Origin: Candidatus Methanomethylophilaceae archaeon
GTDB lineage: Archaea; Thermoplasmatota; Thermoplasmata; Methanomassiliicoccales; Methanomethylophilaceae
DNA length: 13,819 nucleotides
Direction of reading: 5' to 3'
NCBI GenBank assembly: GCA_017395275.1
Contig: JAFPVN010000030.1
Location: forward strand, 1-13,819
Shown here: positions 1 through 8,800 of the stretch, in pieces
Layout of the letters: each line of letters begins with the position of its first letter
Numbering within the stretch: the stretch's first letter is position 1
The notes under the pieces: model-generated
Databases searched by the model: none
What the model was told of the DNA's origin: nothing
The model's input: only the letters and a program-made list of their open reading frames with translations
Position numbers and translations under genes: made by a program

Positions 1-125
1 ACGTCAGGATCACCACCGCGGGCGGTACCGCCGACATAGAGTATCTGGAGAGGGAGGAGGCCGAGAAGATCGCCGACGAGCTCAACGAGACGGTCGACAG
101 GATCGTCAGGGGCCAGAGGGAATGA
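1..125 (+). CDS. Bacterial-type PH domain protein (YdbS-like), C-terminal end only
   Basis: The last 40 codons of a gene entering from the left edge are open and end at TGA 123-125. The readable end (VRITTAGGTADIEYL, then a charged helix ending in VRGQRE) matches the last strand and helix of a bPH2 (PF03703) domain, where a beta strand of the 'v-I-ta-gg' type precedes an amphipathic helix. The TGA overlaps the ATG of the next gene (ATGA, 122-125), so the two are probably translationally coupled. In bacteria and archaea a short one-domain bPH2 protein is often followed by a long multi-domain one (the ydbS-ydbT arrangement), and this layout fits. The family is membrane-associated with unsettled function. 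The call rests on about 40 residues plus context. Confidence 0.6.
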   Translation, partial: VRITTAGGTADIEYLEREEAEKIADELNETVDRIVRGQRE

Positions 126-1585
126 CCGAGGTCTACAGGAACCATCCGGCGGTGATAGTGAAGAACACCGCTTCGTTCTCCGTCGCGCTGATAATCATAT
201 CGGTATCGATGGTCTCCCCGATCCCCCTCCTGCTGATCGTCCCGCTCGGCCTGTTCTTCGCCGTCGCGTGGTGGCGCACCCACCTCACGGTGTACGAGGA
301 CCATGCCGTGGCTGAATCCAATATAATATCGAAGAGGTCCAAGACCATCCCGCTGGGGAAGGTGGCATCGGTCAACGAGGTGCAGGGCCTGTTCGGACGC
401 ATCTTCGGATGGACCACCGTCCAGATCAACATCAACTCGTCGCAGAACTACGGCAGGCCCGAGATCAGCTTCATGTTCAGGACGGACGTGGCCGCATACA
501 TCATCCCTCTGGTGAAGTACGGATCGGGCATACGCCAGGAGACCGCGGACACCGTATCCGAGACGGAGGAACCCGTTCCCGCACCAGAGGTGCCGGTGTT
601 CTCCTTCACCTTCATGGACGCCCTGGTTTTCGGTATCGCCGGGAGCAGCACCTACAGCCTCGTCTCCGCCGCATTCTGGGGAGCGGTCTCGGTGATCACG
701 TTCCTGAACGATGCGACGGCATCCCTGCTCACGATATTCATGTTCGTGTTCACGGGTCTGCTCCAGATCGTCACGACGATCATCAAGCACGCCAACTTCA
801 GGGTCTACCGCAGCGGAACCACCATACGCATGGTGTACGGGCTGATCACCATCTATGAGACGGCGTTCGACGTCAGCAAGGTGAACGCCGTATGCGTCAA
901 GAGGGCGTTCTTCCCCAGACTGTTCAAGAGGTGCTGCATTCAGGCCGAGGTCGTCGGCATCAACGCCGAGGCCAAGAGCGTCACCCCCAACGTCACCCTG
1001 CTGATCCCCGAGAGCAGGCTCGAGTACGCCATGAGGTTCATCTTCCCCGAGTTCATCACCGACTACGAGGTCACCAGACAGCCCAGGGACGGAGCGTATC
1101 CGACATTCAGCAAAGCGGCATGGTCGTCCCTGGCGTACGCCGGGATCACCGCTGCGATCGCATGGCTGCTCATACTCGACGGGGAGTTGGAGAGATCGCT
1201 TGTCATCATATCGGCAGCTGCCGTCGCGGCGACACTGGCGGTAGCATCGCTGGCACATGCGTATCTCGCCCTCGGCGCCCGCAGGATGGGCATGGGCGGG
1301 GAGATGTTCACCACCGTCAACGGCGTGCTCGATTCCAGCGAGCACATCATGCCCTACTCCAAGATGCAGATCGTCCGCAGCATACAGTCGCCCATGGCGA
1401 GGAAGCACGGCGTGGCCAAGATGCGCATCTCCCTGCTCACCGCATCCGGAGGCATCAAGATCCCCACCGGATTCTACCATACCGATGACGTCGAGAAGGT
1501 GGGGGAGACGGCGGTAGAACAGTCCGGAAGGGAGATACAGACCATCGAGGTCAGGAACGGGGAGACCGTCGTGGGATCATCTTGA
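122..1585 (+). CDS. YdbT-like membrane protein with three bPH2 (PH) units
   Basis: This 487-aa protein repeats one pattern three times: a hydrophobic pair of helices followed by a beta-rich soluble unit. Membrane pairs lie near residues 17-50, 165-222 and 333-385. The soluble bPH2-like units run about 51-135 (it includes LTVYEDHAV and IPLGKVASVNEVQGLFGRIF), 223-315 (FRVYRSGTTIRMVYGL, then FDVSKVNAV) and 386-470 (MFTTVNGVLDSSEHIMPYSK). The 'IPLxKV' and 'LFxRxF' elements are typical of bPH2 proteins and recur in degenerate form in each unit. About 25 polar residues rich in E, P and T (136-160) link units one and two. A role at the membrane is likely; no enzymatic function is known for the family. 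The start is fixed by the ATGA overlap with the upstream PH gene and the GAGGGA just before it. The 3' end overlaps the convergent radical SAM gene by 9 nt. Confidence 0.8.
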   Translation: MTEVYRNHPAVIVKNTASFSVALIIISVSMVSPIPLLLIVPLGLFFAVAWWRTHLTVYEDHAVAESNIISKRSKTIPLGKVASVNEVQGLFGRIFGWTTVQININSSQNYGRPEISFMFRTDVAAYIIPLVKYGSGIRQETADTVSETEEPVPAPEVPVFSFTFMDALVFGIAGSSTYSLVSAAFWGAVSVITFLNDATASLLTIFMFVFTGLLQIVTTIIKHANFRVYRSGTTIRMVYGLITIYETAFDVSKVNAVCVKRAFFPRLFKRCCIQAEVVGINAEAKSVTPNVTLLIPESRLEYAMRFIFPEFITDYEVTRQPRDGAYPTFSKAAWSSLAYAGITAAIAWLLILDGELERSLVIISAAAVAATLAVASLAHAYLALGARRMGMGGEMFTTVNGVLDSSEHIMPYSKMQIVRSIQSPMARKHGVAKMRISLLTASGGIKIPTGFYHTDDVEKVGETAVEQSGREIQTIEVRNGETVVGSS

Positions 1586-2170
1586 ACGGAAGGCGACGTT
1601 CATCGAGCGCGCCATGCGCTCGCACTCGTCCTCCTCCGCCTGCGATATGAATCCAGAGACGACGGATACCGTCACCCCCGGGATCCTCTCCCTGCACTCC
1701 TTTATGAAATCCAATATCGCGGGGAACGCGTCCTTCCCGAACCTGGACCTGCAGACCTCGTCGTAACGCTCCGCGTTGGGCGCGTTCAGCGAGATGGAGA
1801 TGCGGTCGATCCTCCCGACCATCTCGGGGACGATGTCCCTTCCGTTTATCAGGGAGCCCAGACCGTTTGTGTTCAGCCTCACCCTCTTGTTGTACTTGGT
1901 GTGGATGTGCTCAGCGATCTTCATCATGTCGTCGAAGCGCTCGGTGGGCTCGCCGTAGCCGCAGAACACCACCTCGTCGTACTCCTTCATGTTCCACTTG
2001 TGGAACTCCCTGTACATCTCGTCGACCGTGGGCTCCTTCTCCAGCCACAGCGAATCGGCGGAACCGAGGCCGTCGGTGCCGTTGCGAACGCAGAAGACGC
2101 ACCTGTTCGGACAGCGGTTGGTCATGTTGACGTAGAGCGAACCGCAGTACCTGTAGAGGATGTCACTCAT
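1577..2170 (-). CDS. Radical SAM protein, TatD-associated type
   Basis: This 197-aa radical SAM enzyme carries the cluster motif CPNRCVFC (C20, C24, C27; CX3CX2C), which binds a SAM-cleaving [4Fe-4S] cluster. Further SAM-domain elements are VVFCGYGEPTERFD (residues 67-80, the 'GGEP' strand), RVRLNTNG (97-103) and RISISLNAPNAERYDEVC (123-140). The short length, the N-terminal 'LYVNMTNRCPNRC' and the C-terminal 'FRSR' resemble the compact radical SAM family usually found beside TatD-type nucleases. No tatD is visible here, so that link is by family resemblance only. The substrate is unknown. The ATG at 2168-2170 sits inside the end of the antiporter gene (8-nt overlap) with GAGGT about 8 nt upstream, so it is read as the second gene of that operon. 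The stop is TGA. The gene converges on the PH gene with a 9-nt overlap. Confidence 0.8.
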   Translation of the reverse strand: MSDILYRYCGSLYVNMTNRCPNRCVFCVRNGTDGLGSADSLWLEKEPTVDEMYREFHKWNMKEYDEVVFCGYGEPTERFDDMMKIAEHIHTKYNKRVRLNTNGLGSLINGRDIVPEMVGRIDRISISLNAPNAERYDEVCRSRFGKDAFPAILDFIKECRERIPGVTVSVVSGFISQAEEDECERMARSMNVAFRSR

Positions 2171-3905
2171 CGGAGACGACCTCTTCTTCCTTGGCCTGCA
2201 TCTTCCTGTCCTTCCTCTTGTTGAAGTACAGGCCTATGAAGAACAGCGCGACCACAATCGGTATGATGACCATCGAGCTGGCGGTGCCGAAGGGACCCGG
2301 GACCATCGCCAGGATCAGGAAGTCTATGACCGCCACCAGGAACGGTACGCCGAGGAGGCTGAACCTCCTGTAGAAGTCCTCCTTCCTCTTGCTGTTGGCA
2401 TCCGCCAGCAGGCCACTGCCGACATCGTTCACGATGCGCTCGATGAACTTCAGGTTGAGTATGATAATCGCTGTGGGGATGGCGAGTACGAAGAAGTTGA
2501 TCAACAGGAACAGTATGTACCCTAGATACTCCATGCCGACCATCCTGACGAGGAAGTCCTGACCCTCGGTGCTGAACTGCACGAACAGCACCTCGATGAT
2601 GATTATCGCGAGCAGGCAGAAGTACGAACTGTGCATCTTCCTCTTTATGGACCCGCCGAACTTGTCCGACCCTATCTTGTCATAGACATCGGCACGCACC
2701 TGCAGTGCCAGATCCCCGAAGTTGGACACGGCCGCCACCTTCCTCCTGCCGAAGAAGTCTATGATCGGGAACATCGCCCTCGACGTTATCGGGACGATGA
2801 CCATCGATATCAGCGCCGCTCCGATGACGGCGGTGTAGAACCCGTTGGATATCACGCCGTGCTTGAGGGCCTCCTCCGATATGATGAAAGCGAACTCGCC
2901 CATGGCGGTCATCGATATGGCGCAGGCGAAGCACTCCCAATAGGGGCGGTTGCCCAGGAAGTAGCCCAGGAAGACGGATGCCGTCTTGGAGAAGAAGAAC
3001 ACCAGGAATATGATGACGGCTAGTCCGATGTTGTCGATGAACCCGCCGACGGTGACCTTCATGCCTATCGATATGAAGAATATGGCCATGAACAGCTCCT
3101 TCATGGGCTCGATCTTCTCCCCCACCTCCTTGTGGAACTTGGACTGCGAGAGGATCACACCCATCAGGAACGCACCGATGGCCATCGACATCCCGATGAT
3201 GACGGCCAGATAGGCCATCAGGAAACATAGTCCCACAGAGAGGACCAGAAGTACCTCTGCGGAGGTGTTCTCCCCCACCCAGTCGAGGAAGATCGGTACC
3301 ACCTTCACGCCCACGAATATGCTCACGAGCATGAACACGACGATCTCCACTATCAGTATGACCATCTCGGTCATGTCCATGCTGGAACCCGCGAACAGCG
3401 GGGTGATCATCGACATTATGATGACCTGTCCGATGTCTTCAATGACGGTCACCAGGACCAGGGTCTCGATGGTCTTCTTGTCGATGCGCTCCTGCATCGA
3501 CATGACCGCCAGCAGTACGGCGGTGGAGGATCCCGCGATAATCGCACCCAACGCGATGGATGCGGTTGATGAGTATCCCATCAGGGTCCCGGCGAAGTAT
3601 CCGGCCATCATCATGATCGGCAGCTGGACGAGGGAAACGATGATCGCGAACCTCCCGTCCTGCTTGAGCTTCTTGAGGTTGAGCTCCATGCCTATGCAGT
3701 ACATCAGCATGACCAGTCCGATGTCCGAGAGGATCTCGGTAATCTCCGCGCTGGATTCGGGGATCTCGAAGACGTTACATATGAGTATCCCCGCCAGCAG
3801 GTAACCTATGATCGGCGGCAGCTTCAGCTTGTTGAATACGATAGAACACAGCCCCGCCAACAGGATCAGGTAGGTCATGTTGATGAGGAACTCAAGCTCT
3901 TCCAT
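2163..3905 (-). CDS. CPA2-family cation:proton antiporter with extra C-terminal membrane domain
   Basis: This is a 580-aa polytopic protein. Residues 1-385 form a Na+/H+ exchanger core (PF00999, KefB/NapA-like): N-terminal KLPPIIGYLLAGI (28-40), AGSSTAV (124-130), the ion-site helix LVTVIEDIGQV (151-161), MAIGAFLMGVILS (241-253), the helix with K307 (FFFSKTASVFLG) and MTAMGEFAFI (332-341). The ion-site acidic pair is E156-D157; KefC-type proteins have QD and NapA-type DD there. Residues 386-428 are a soluble linker, followed by about four more membrane helices (429-445, 458-486, 515-536, 543-562) and a charged tail (RKDRKMQAKEEE). There is no RCK/TrkA nucleotide-binding domain, which many CPA2 proteins carry at this end. 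It probably exchanges Na+ or K+ for protons across the cytoplasmic membrane; the cation cannot be read from sequence. It leads an operon with the radical SAM gene. Confidence 0.88.
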   Translation of the reverse strand: MEELEFLINMTYLILLAGLCSIVFNKLKLPPIIGYLLAGILICNVFEIPESSAEITEILSDIGLVMLMYCIGMELNLKKLKQDGRFAIIVSLVQLPIMMMAGYFAGTLMGYSSTASIALGAIIAGSSTAVLLAVMSMQERIDKKTIETLVLVTVIEDIGQVIIMSMITPLFAGSSMDMTEMVILIVEIVVFMLVSIFVGVKVVPIFLDWVGENTSAEVLLVLSVGLCFLMAYLAVIIGMSMAIGAFLMGVILSQSKFHKEVGEKIEPMKELFMAIFFISIGMKVTVGGFIDNIGLAVIIFLVFFFSKTASVFLGYFLGNRPYWECFACAISMTAMGEFAFIISEEALKHGVISNGFYTAVIGAALISMVIVPITSRAMFPIIDFFGRRKVAAVSNFGDLALQVRADVYDKIGSDKFGGSIKRKMHSSYFCLLAIIIIEVLFVQFSTEGQDFLVRMVGMEYLGYILFLLINFFVLAIPTAIIILNLKFIERIVNDVGSGLLADANSKRKEDFYRRFSLLGVPFLVAVIDFLILAMVPGPFGTASSMVIIPIVVALFFIGLYFNKRKDRKMQAKEEEVVSDE

Positions 3906-3946
3906 GTCGATTCACTATCCCCTTATCGTTAAAATAAGTAGCGAAC
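3906..3946 (-). promoter_or_regulatory. Promoter of the antiporter-radical SAM operon
   Basis: In the 41-nt gap before the antiporter, the minus strand has a TATA-like box CTTATTTTAAC (3938-3928) whose centre lies about 27 nt before the ATG at 3905. That spacing predicts initiation at or within a few nt of the start codon, a leaderless or nearly leaderless mRNA. A TAAGGGGAT element (3925-3917) lies between box and start. No good Shine-Dalgarno sequence is present close to the ATG, which agrees with leaderless initiation. Confidence 0.5.
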
Positions 3947-4804
3947 TCACTGTTTCCTGCGAACGCTCCATACCGCGATCAGGAAGAACACGGCGGTGAC
4001 TGCCAGCACGTACAGGAGGCTCATCAGCACGGTGAACTCGGTGTCCCCGATGAACAGGTCGAACCCCATGTCCGTCCTGAACTCCGCGACCGTCTCCGCC
4101 GCCGCACCCTCCATGGAGTTGTCCATCGCCTCTCCGGCAAGGTACTTCCTGAACAGTGAGGACATCTGCGTCGCCGGGACGAAGACCGCCGAGGAACCGA
4201 TCACCGACGGCATCGAACCGAAGGGGACGTAGATCCCGGTGATGAATCCGATGGCGACGCTCACGACGGTGTACATCCCGGAGAAGGCGCCGACGGTCCT
4301 TATGAAGGTGCTGATGGCGAACATTATCACCGAGCCGGACAGCGCCGCGGGTATGACCAACACTGCGGACATGATTGTGCCAGATACGCTGATCGGACAT
4401 CCGGTCATGGCCATGTAGGCCACCGCTATGGCCAGGATCGCGTAGCTCATTATCAGCCCGACGATGAAGGTGCTGAGCACGTATCCCGCCGCCAGCTGAT
4501 AGGGTCCCATGGGCGTAACTTTGAAGTCCGATACCTTGCCGTCGCTCCTGTCGGTGACCATGGTCTGCAACGCGCCCGCGCTGCACGTGACGGCGGTTAT
4601 CCCCAATATGCCGGACAGCACCCAAGCGTCCACCAGGTGCCCCATGTCCCTGATCCCCTCGTTCCCCGATATTAGGGAGTCCCTGAGGAACAGGAGGTAC
4701 AGCATCACGACGATGAGCGACGCCATCAGGGAGAAGAAGACCGCGCCCTTGTCCCTAAAGTACAGCAGGCAGCAGCGCTTTGCGAATGATACGACCGAAC
4801 TCAT
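3947..4804 (-). CDS. ABC-2 type transporter permease
   Basis: This 285-aa integral membrane protein has about six predicted helices (near residues 21-40, 60-80, 105-130, 141-166, 172-194 and 257-280), the usual layout of ABC-2 (PF01061-like) permeases. The segment IGFITGIYVPFGSMPSVI (185-202) matches the conserved 'G-x-f/y-v/i-P ... mP' region before the last extracellular loop. The loop between the last two helices (about 200-255) is large and acidic. With the ATPase gene directly upstream (ATGA overlap at 4801-4804) it forms an exporter of the drug or lipid-linked type; the substrate is unknown. The start is fixed by the overlap, with GGAGG immediately ahead of it. The stop is TGA, 41 nt before the antiporter start. 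Confidence 0.85.
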   Translation of the reverse strand: MSSVVSFAKRCCLLYFRDKGAVFFSLMASLIVVMLYLLFLRDSLISGNEGIRDMGHLVDAWVLSGILGITAVTCSAGALQTMVTDRSDGKVSDFKVTPMGPYQLAAGYVLSTFIVGLIMSYAILAIAVAYMAMTGCPISVSGTIMSAVLVIPAALSGSVIMFAISTFIRTVGAFSGMYTVVSVAIGFITGIYVPFGSMPSVIGSSAVFVPATQMSSLFRKYLAGEAMDNSMEGAAAETVAEFRTDMGFDLFIGDTEFTVLMSLLYVLAVTAVFFLIAVWSVRRKQ

Positions 4805-5706
4805 TCCTCCGCCCCCGTGATCTCTATGAATGCCTCGTCCAGGGTACCGGAGCGTACCTCCAGCGACTCCATGCAGTCGCCCAGCGCGGTTATTATCGGG
4901 ACGGAATCGGCTGTGCGTTTCAACGTTATGCGTAACGATCCCTTCTCCTCAGTATACGCCACGCCCATGGAATCCAGCTTGGATGCCGCAGACGAGGGGT
5001 CCCTGGGGACGAAGGTGAGGGTGTCGTGGCAGTGGGTGTCCCTCAGCTGCGCGGGTGTGCCGTGGGCGACTATCTCGCCCCTGTTGATTATGACTATGTC
5101 GTCAGCGTCGGCCGCCTCCTCCATGTAATGCGTCGTCAGGATCACGGTGATGCCCCTGGAACCGTTGAGACCGCGGATGAGGTCCCAGATGGAGCTGCGC
5201 GACATGGGGTCCAGACCGGTCGTGGGTTCGTCGAGTATCAACAATTTGGGGGAATGCACCATGGCGCGGGCGATGTCGGCGCGCCTGCGCTGACCTCCCG
5301 AGAGCTGGCCGTACCTGCGGTCGGCGAACTCCGTGCACCCCGTGGCCTCCAGCGTGGCGTCCACGGCGGATACGAGATCCTTACCCTTGAGACCGTACAT
5401 CGAACCGCGTACCGAGACGTTCTCGCGCACAGTGAGCAGGGGATCCATCTTCGGGTCCTGGAACACCACGCCGATGTCCGGACGCGAGGATTCGGGATCC
5501 CTCCCGAACACTGAGACCGTGCCCGAATCCGCCCTGAGCATGGAGATGATGATACCTATGGTCGTGGACTTGCCCGCCCCGTTCGGACCGAGGAACGCGA
5601 AGAACGATCCCTCGGGCACGGAGAAGCTTATCCCCTTCACTGCTTCGAGCTCGCCGTAGCTCTTCCTGAGGTTGTCTACCGTGACGGCATCCATAGGATT
5701 CCCCAT
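4801..5706 (-). CDS. ABC exporter ATP-binding protein (DrrA/CcmA-like)
   Basis: This is a 301-aa complete nucleotide-binding domain: Walker A GPNGAGKST (40-48), Q-loop VVFQDP (Q83), signature QLSGGQRRR (134-142), Walker B LLILDEPTTGLDP (155-167, catalytic E160) and H-loop TTHYMEE (H193). Residues after about 225 form the extra C-terminal domain common in DrrA-type exporters, ending in LDEAFIEITG. It should drive the ABC-2 permease encoded next. Start choice is open: ATG 5706 gives MGNPMDAV, and the second ATG (5694) gives MDAV. The minus-strand GTTAAAT element near 5719-5725 would place initiation near 5696, just before the second ATG, so the shorter form is plausible. The gene diverges from the helicase-nuclease across about 150 nt. 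Confidence 0.92.
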   Translation of the reverse strand: MGNPMDAVTVDNLRKSYGELEAVKGISFSVPEGSFFAFLGPNGAGKSTTIGIIISMLRADSGTVSVFGRDPESSRPDIGVVFQDPKMDPLLTVRENVSVRGSMYGLKGKDLVSAVDATLEATGCTEFADRRYGQLSGGQRRRADIARAMVHSPKLLILDEPTTGLDPMSRSSIWDLIRGLNGSRGITVILTTHYMEEAADADDIVIINRGEIVAHGTPAQLRDTHCHDTLTFVPRDPSSAASKLDSMGVAYTEEKGSLRITLKRTADSVPIITALGDCMESLEVRSGTLDEAFIEITGAEE

Positions 5707-5856
5707 ATCCTAGGGGGATTTAACGGTAACGTCTGACACATCCCTGACACCTTTTCACCCCCTTTCACACATCGCATGTCTGGCACTGTCGAATTCACAG
5801 GTAATCTGGCCCCCTAGACAACACTAAAATAGGGCAATTGTAATCTGTCCTAGGGG
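5707..5856. promoter_or_regulatory. Divergent promoter region with repeated TAGGGG motifs
   Basis: This spacer serves the ABC operon leftwards and the helicase-nuclease rightwards. Three copies of a related element are visible: TCCTAGGGGGAT (5708-5719, +), TGTCTAGGGGGCC (5820-5808, read on -) and TGTCCTAGGGGATG (5846-5859, +). The outer copies sit right at the two start codons. An 8-bp direct repeat GTAATCTG occurs at 5801-5808 and 5840-5847, each directly beside one CTAG element. A TATA-like CTAAAATA (5824-5831) lies about 26-29 nt before ATG 5857, predicting a nearly leaderless helicase mRNA. The arrangement suggests shared control by a DNA-binding protein, but only the motif pattern is seen. 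Confidence 0.45.
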
Positions 5857-8800
5857 ATGCAGATGCCGGATGACAGGATATATGATGCACTGTTGGAGCT
5901 AAGGGACACACTGAGAGCAGAGGGAAAGGAGAAGACGGGCCGCGCGCCGGTCATATGCAGCGACGAGACGCTGCAGGAGATCGCCGAGATGAAGCCCAAG
6001 ACCCTCGACGACCTCGGGAGCATACAGGGCATAGGGAAGGTATTCCTTGAGAACTACGGGCAGAGGTTCCTAGACTGCATCAAGGAGAACGATGTCGGAG
6101 ACATGTCCAGGATCAGGCAGATCGATGACGCCTGCTGCAACACCCTGAAGAAGCTGTCCCTGAAACTCGTCAACCTCAACGCGAAGAACATGCTCCTGTA
6201 CTGCGGGAAGAAACAGCTGAAGAAGCTCGCCGATACCTACAGGCACGACCGCGACGTCCGCGAACTCATCTACGGGTCGGTTAAATCATTCGTGCTCTGC
6301 GATTCCAGGGGATGCAAGCCCGGCGACTACGAGCTCAGGATGTACAATGCGTCCAAGACCGTGGTCCGCGAGGCGGACAAGATCCTCAGGGACCAGGGTC
6401 ACAACGACCTGTACCTCGCATACCCCTTCGTGATCGGCAAACTCGCGGGCGAGGACTTCGACGTCAGGGCACCGCTTGCGCTCATCCCCGTGAACGCCGA
6501 CAAGACCGCCACGAAGATCACGCTCACCATAGACGGCTCCAGGGATGCCCTGTTCAACAACACCCTGCTGCTGGCATATTACAAGTTCAATCAGATGGAC
6601 AAGCCCCTTCCCGAGGACGACATGGACAATACCAGGAAGGAGGTGTTCCTCCAGAACATCCTCAACCACTTCGAGGACAACGGGTTGGAGATCTCGCTCA
6701 ACGAGAAGTACCCGTGGGGCCCGTTCCAGGATTACAACAAGACCGACTTCCCCTCCTTCGGCAGCGGTGAGCTGTTCATCGAGCATGCGGCAGCGCTCGG
6801 CGTGTTCTCCACCTGCTCCAACTCCATACAGAGGGACTTCGACACCATGGTCGCCACCCGCGAGGCCAACGACCTGCTCCTCGACCTGATAAGAGGATAT
6901 GACGAGCAGAGCGACTTCTACGCCGAGTCGTTCGCGGGCGTGCAGGAGATCAAGACCAGCGTGGACGACATCCCCGAGAAGGAGCTGCTCTACATCAACG
7001 ACCTGAACAGCGCCCAGGAGAAGGTGCTGTACATGATGAAGAACCACGACGAGCTGGTCATCCAGGGTCCGCCCGGGACAGGTAAGAGCCAGACCATCGC
7101 ATCGCTCATCACCGAGTTCGTCAACGACGGCAAGACCGTGCTCATGGTATCGGAGAAGAGGACGGCTCTGGATGTCGTATATTCAAGATTGGGCAATCTC
7201 TCCAAATACTCACTGCTGATAGACGACGTCGGGAACAAGCAGTCGTTCTACGAGCAGATGGGCAGGATGATGGACTCCCGCCCGCTGAGCAACGGGGACA
7301 CGAAGAAGATCGAGGAGCTCAACCGCGCCATCGACGCCAACATATCGAGGCTCAAGGAGATATCCTCGAAGATCTACTCCACGGATTCCAAGGGATTCTC
7401 GCAGTACGAACTGTATTCGGAATGCACCATGGATATGTCGCAGCCCGAGTACAAGAACCTCTCCATGGAGACGGCAAACAAGTCCTCGTGCCTGCCCAAC
7501 CTGCACTACGACGAGCTTGTGAGGATACACAACGACTTCCGCAACCCCATGCTCTACAACCAGATCTCCAGGTTCGAGGAGATAAACAAGAGGCATCCGT
7601 ACGTTGCAGGCATACCCGGAGGGTACTCCGAACTGGAGCTCACCAACATAAGGCCCCACCTCGAAGCGGGTATCAACGCCGTCGACGAGTACAACGCCAA
7701 GGGATTCTTCGGCAGGCTGTTCGGCAAGGGCAAGATGAGGAAGCAGGTGCTCGATGCGGCATCCATCGACTTCGATGCCGCCACCGCGCAGAAGGTGGCC
7801 GAGCGCATCCTGATGAATGACATCTCGCCCGTGATGGATTCCATCGACTGCTACGACGAGTACCAATCGCTGAAGCCCGTCTACGACGGCTTCGGACCCA
7901 ACAGCAGGGAGTACATGAGGGTCATGGATACCATCCCCGAACTGGTGGGCGACAGGAACGACTTCCTTTACAACAACATATTATACTGGCACATAAAGAA
8001 GTTCGAGTCCCAGAACCGCGACGCGTTCAAGTGCATCGACGACTTCGACTCCATCCTCAGGGAACTGTCGGAGAGCATGCAGGCCAAGAGGAGGGCGGTG
8101 CAGGCGCTGACCGAGACGAACCTCGCCTATAACATATCCAAGATAAAGAGCAGCAAGAGATACAAGGAGTTCGACCACGAGCTCAACACCTCCAAGAGGA
8201 AATGGCCGGTGAACAAGTTCATCAGGAGGTTCAGGACGATCCTCTTCGACAGCGTCAAGGTGTGGATGATGACCCCCGAGGTCGTGTCCGAGATCCTGCC
8301 CCTTGCGACAGGCATGTTCGACCTCCTCATATTCGACGAGGCGTCGCAGATGTTCGTGGAGAAGGGGCTCCCGTCCATGTACAGGGCGAAGAAGGTCGTG
8401 GTCGCTGGCGACCACAAGCAGCTCCGTCCCAACAACCTGTTCAGCGGGAGGATAGACCTCGAGGAATCAGACGTGGAGGAGACCGATGTCAGCGCGGCAC
8501 TGGAGGAGGAGAGTCTCCTCGACCTCGCGAGGGCGAAGTTCAACGACGTCCTGCTCAACTTCCACTACCGCTCCAAGTACGAGGAGCTCATCGCTTTCTC
8601 CAACCACGCGTTCTATGACGGCAGGCTCTACGTGTCGCCAAATGCCGTCATACCTGAGGAACCCCCGATCACCGTCCACATGACTCCAGAGGCCAGATGG
8701 ATCGACAGGACCAACCGCGACGAGGCGGTGAAGGTCGTGGAGCTGATCACCGACATTCTGAAGAACAGGCGTGAGGGGGAGACCATCGGCGTCATCACAT

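Noticed and set aside
3915..4625. 236-codon frame on the minus strand overlapping the ABC-2 permease
   Set aside because: Alternative frame of the permease gene, rich in Arg, His and Gly with no hydrophobic pattern.
6286..7047. 253-codon open frame on the minus strand
   Set aside because: Antisense to the DUF4011-like region and Walker A of the helicase; V/L/E/G-rich and without domain signature.
7210..7866. 218-codon open frame on the minus strand
   Set aside because: Antisense to the helicase insert, same compositional bias, no start context.
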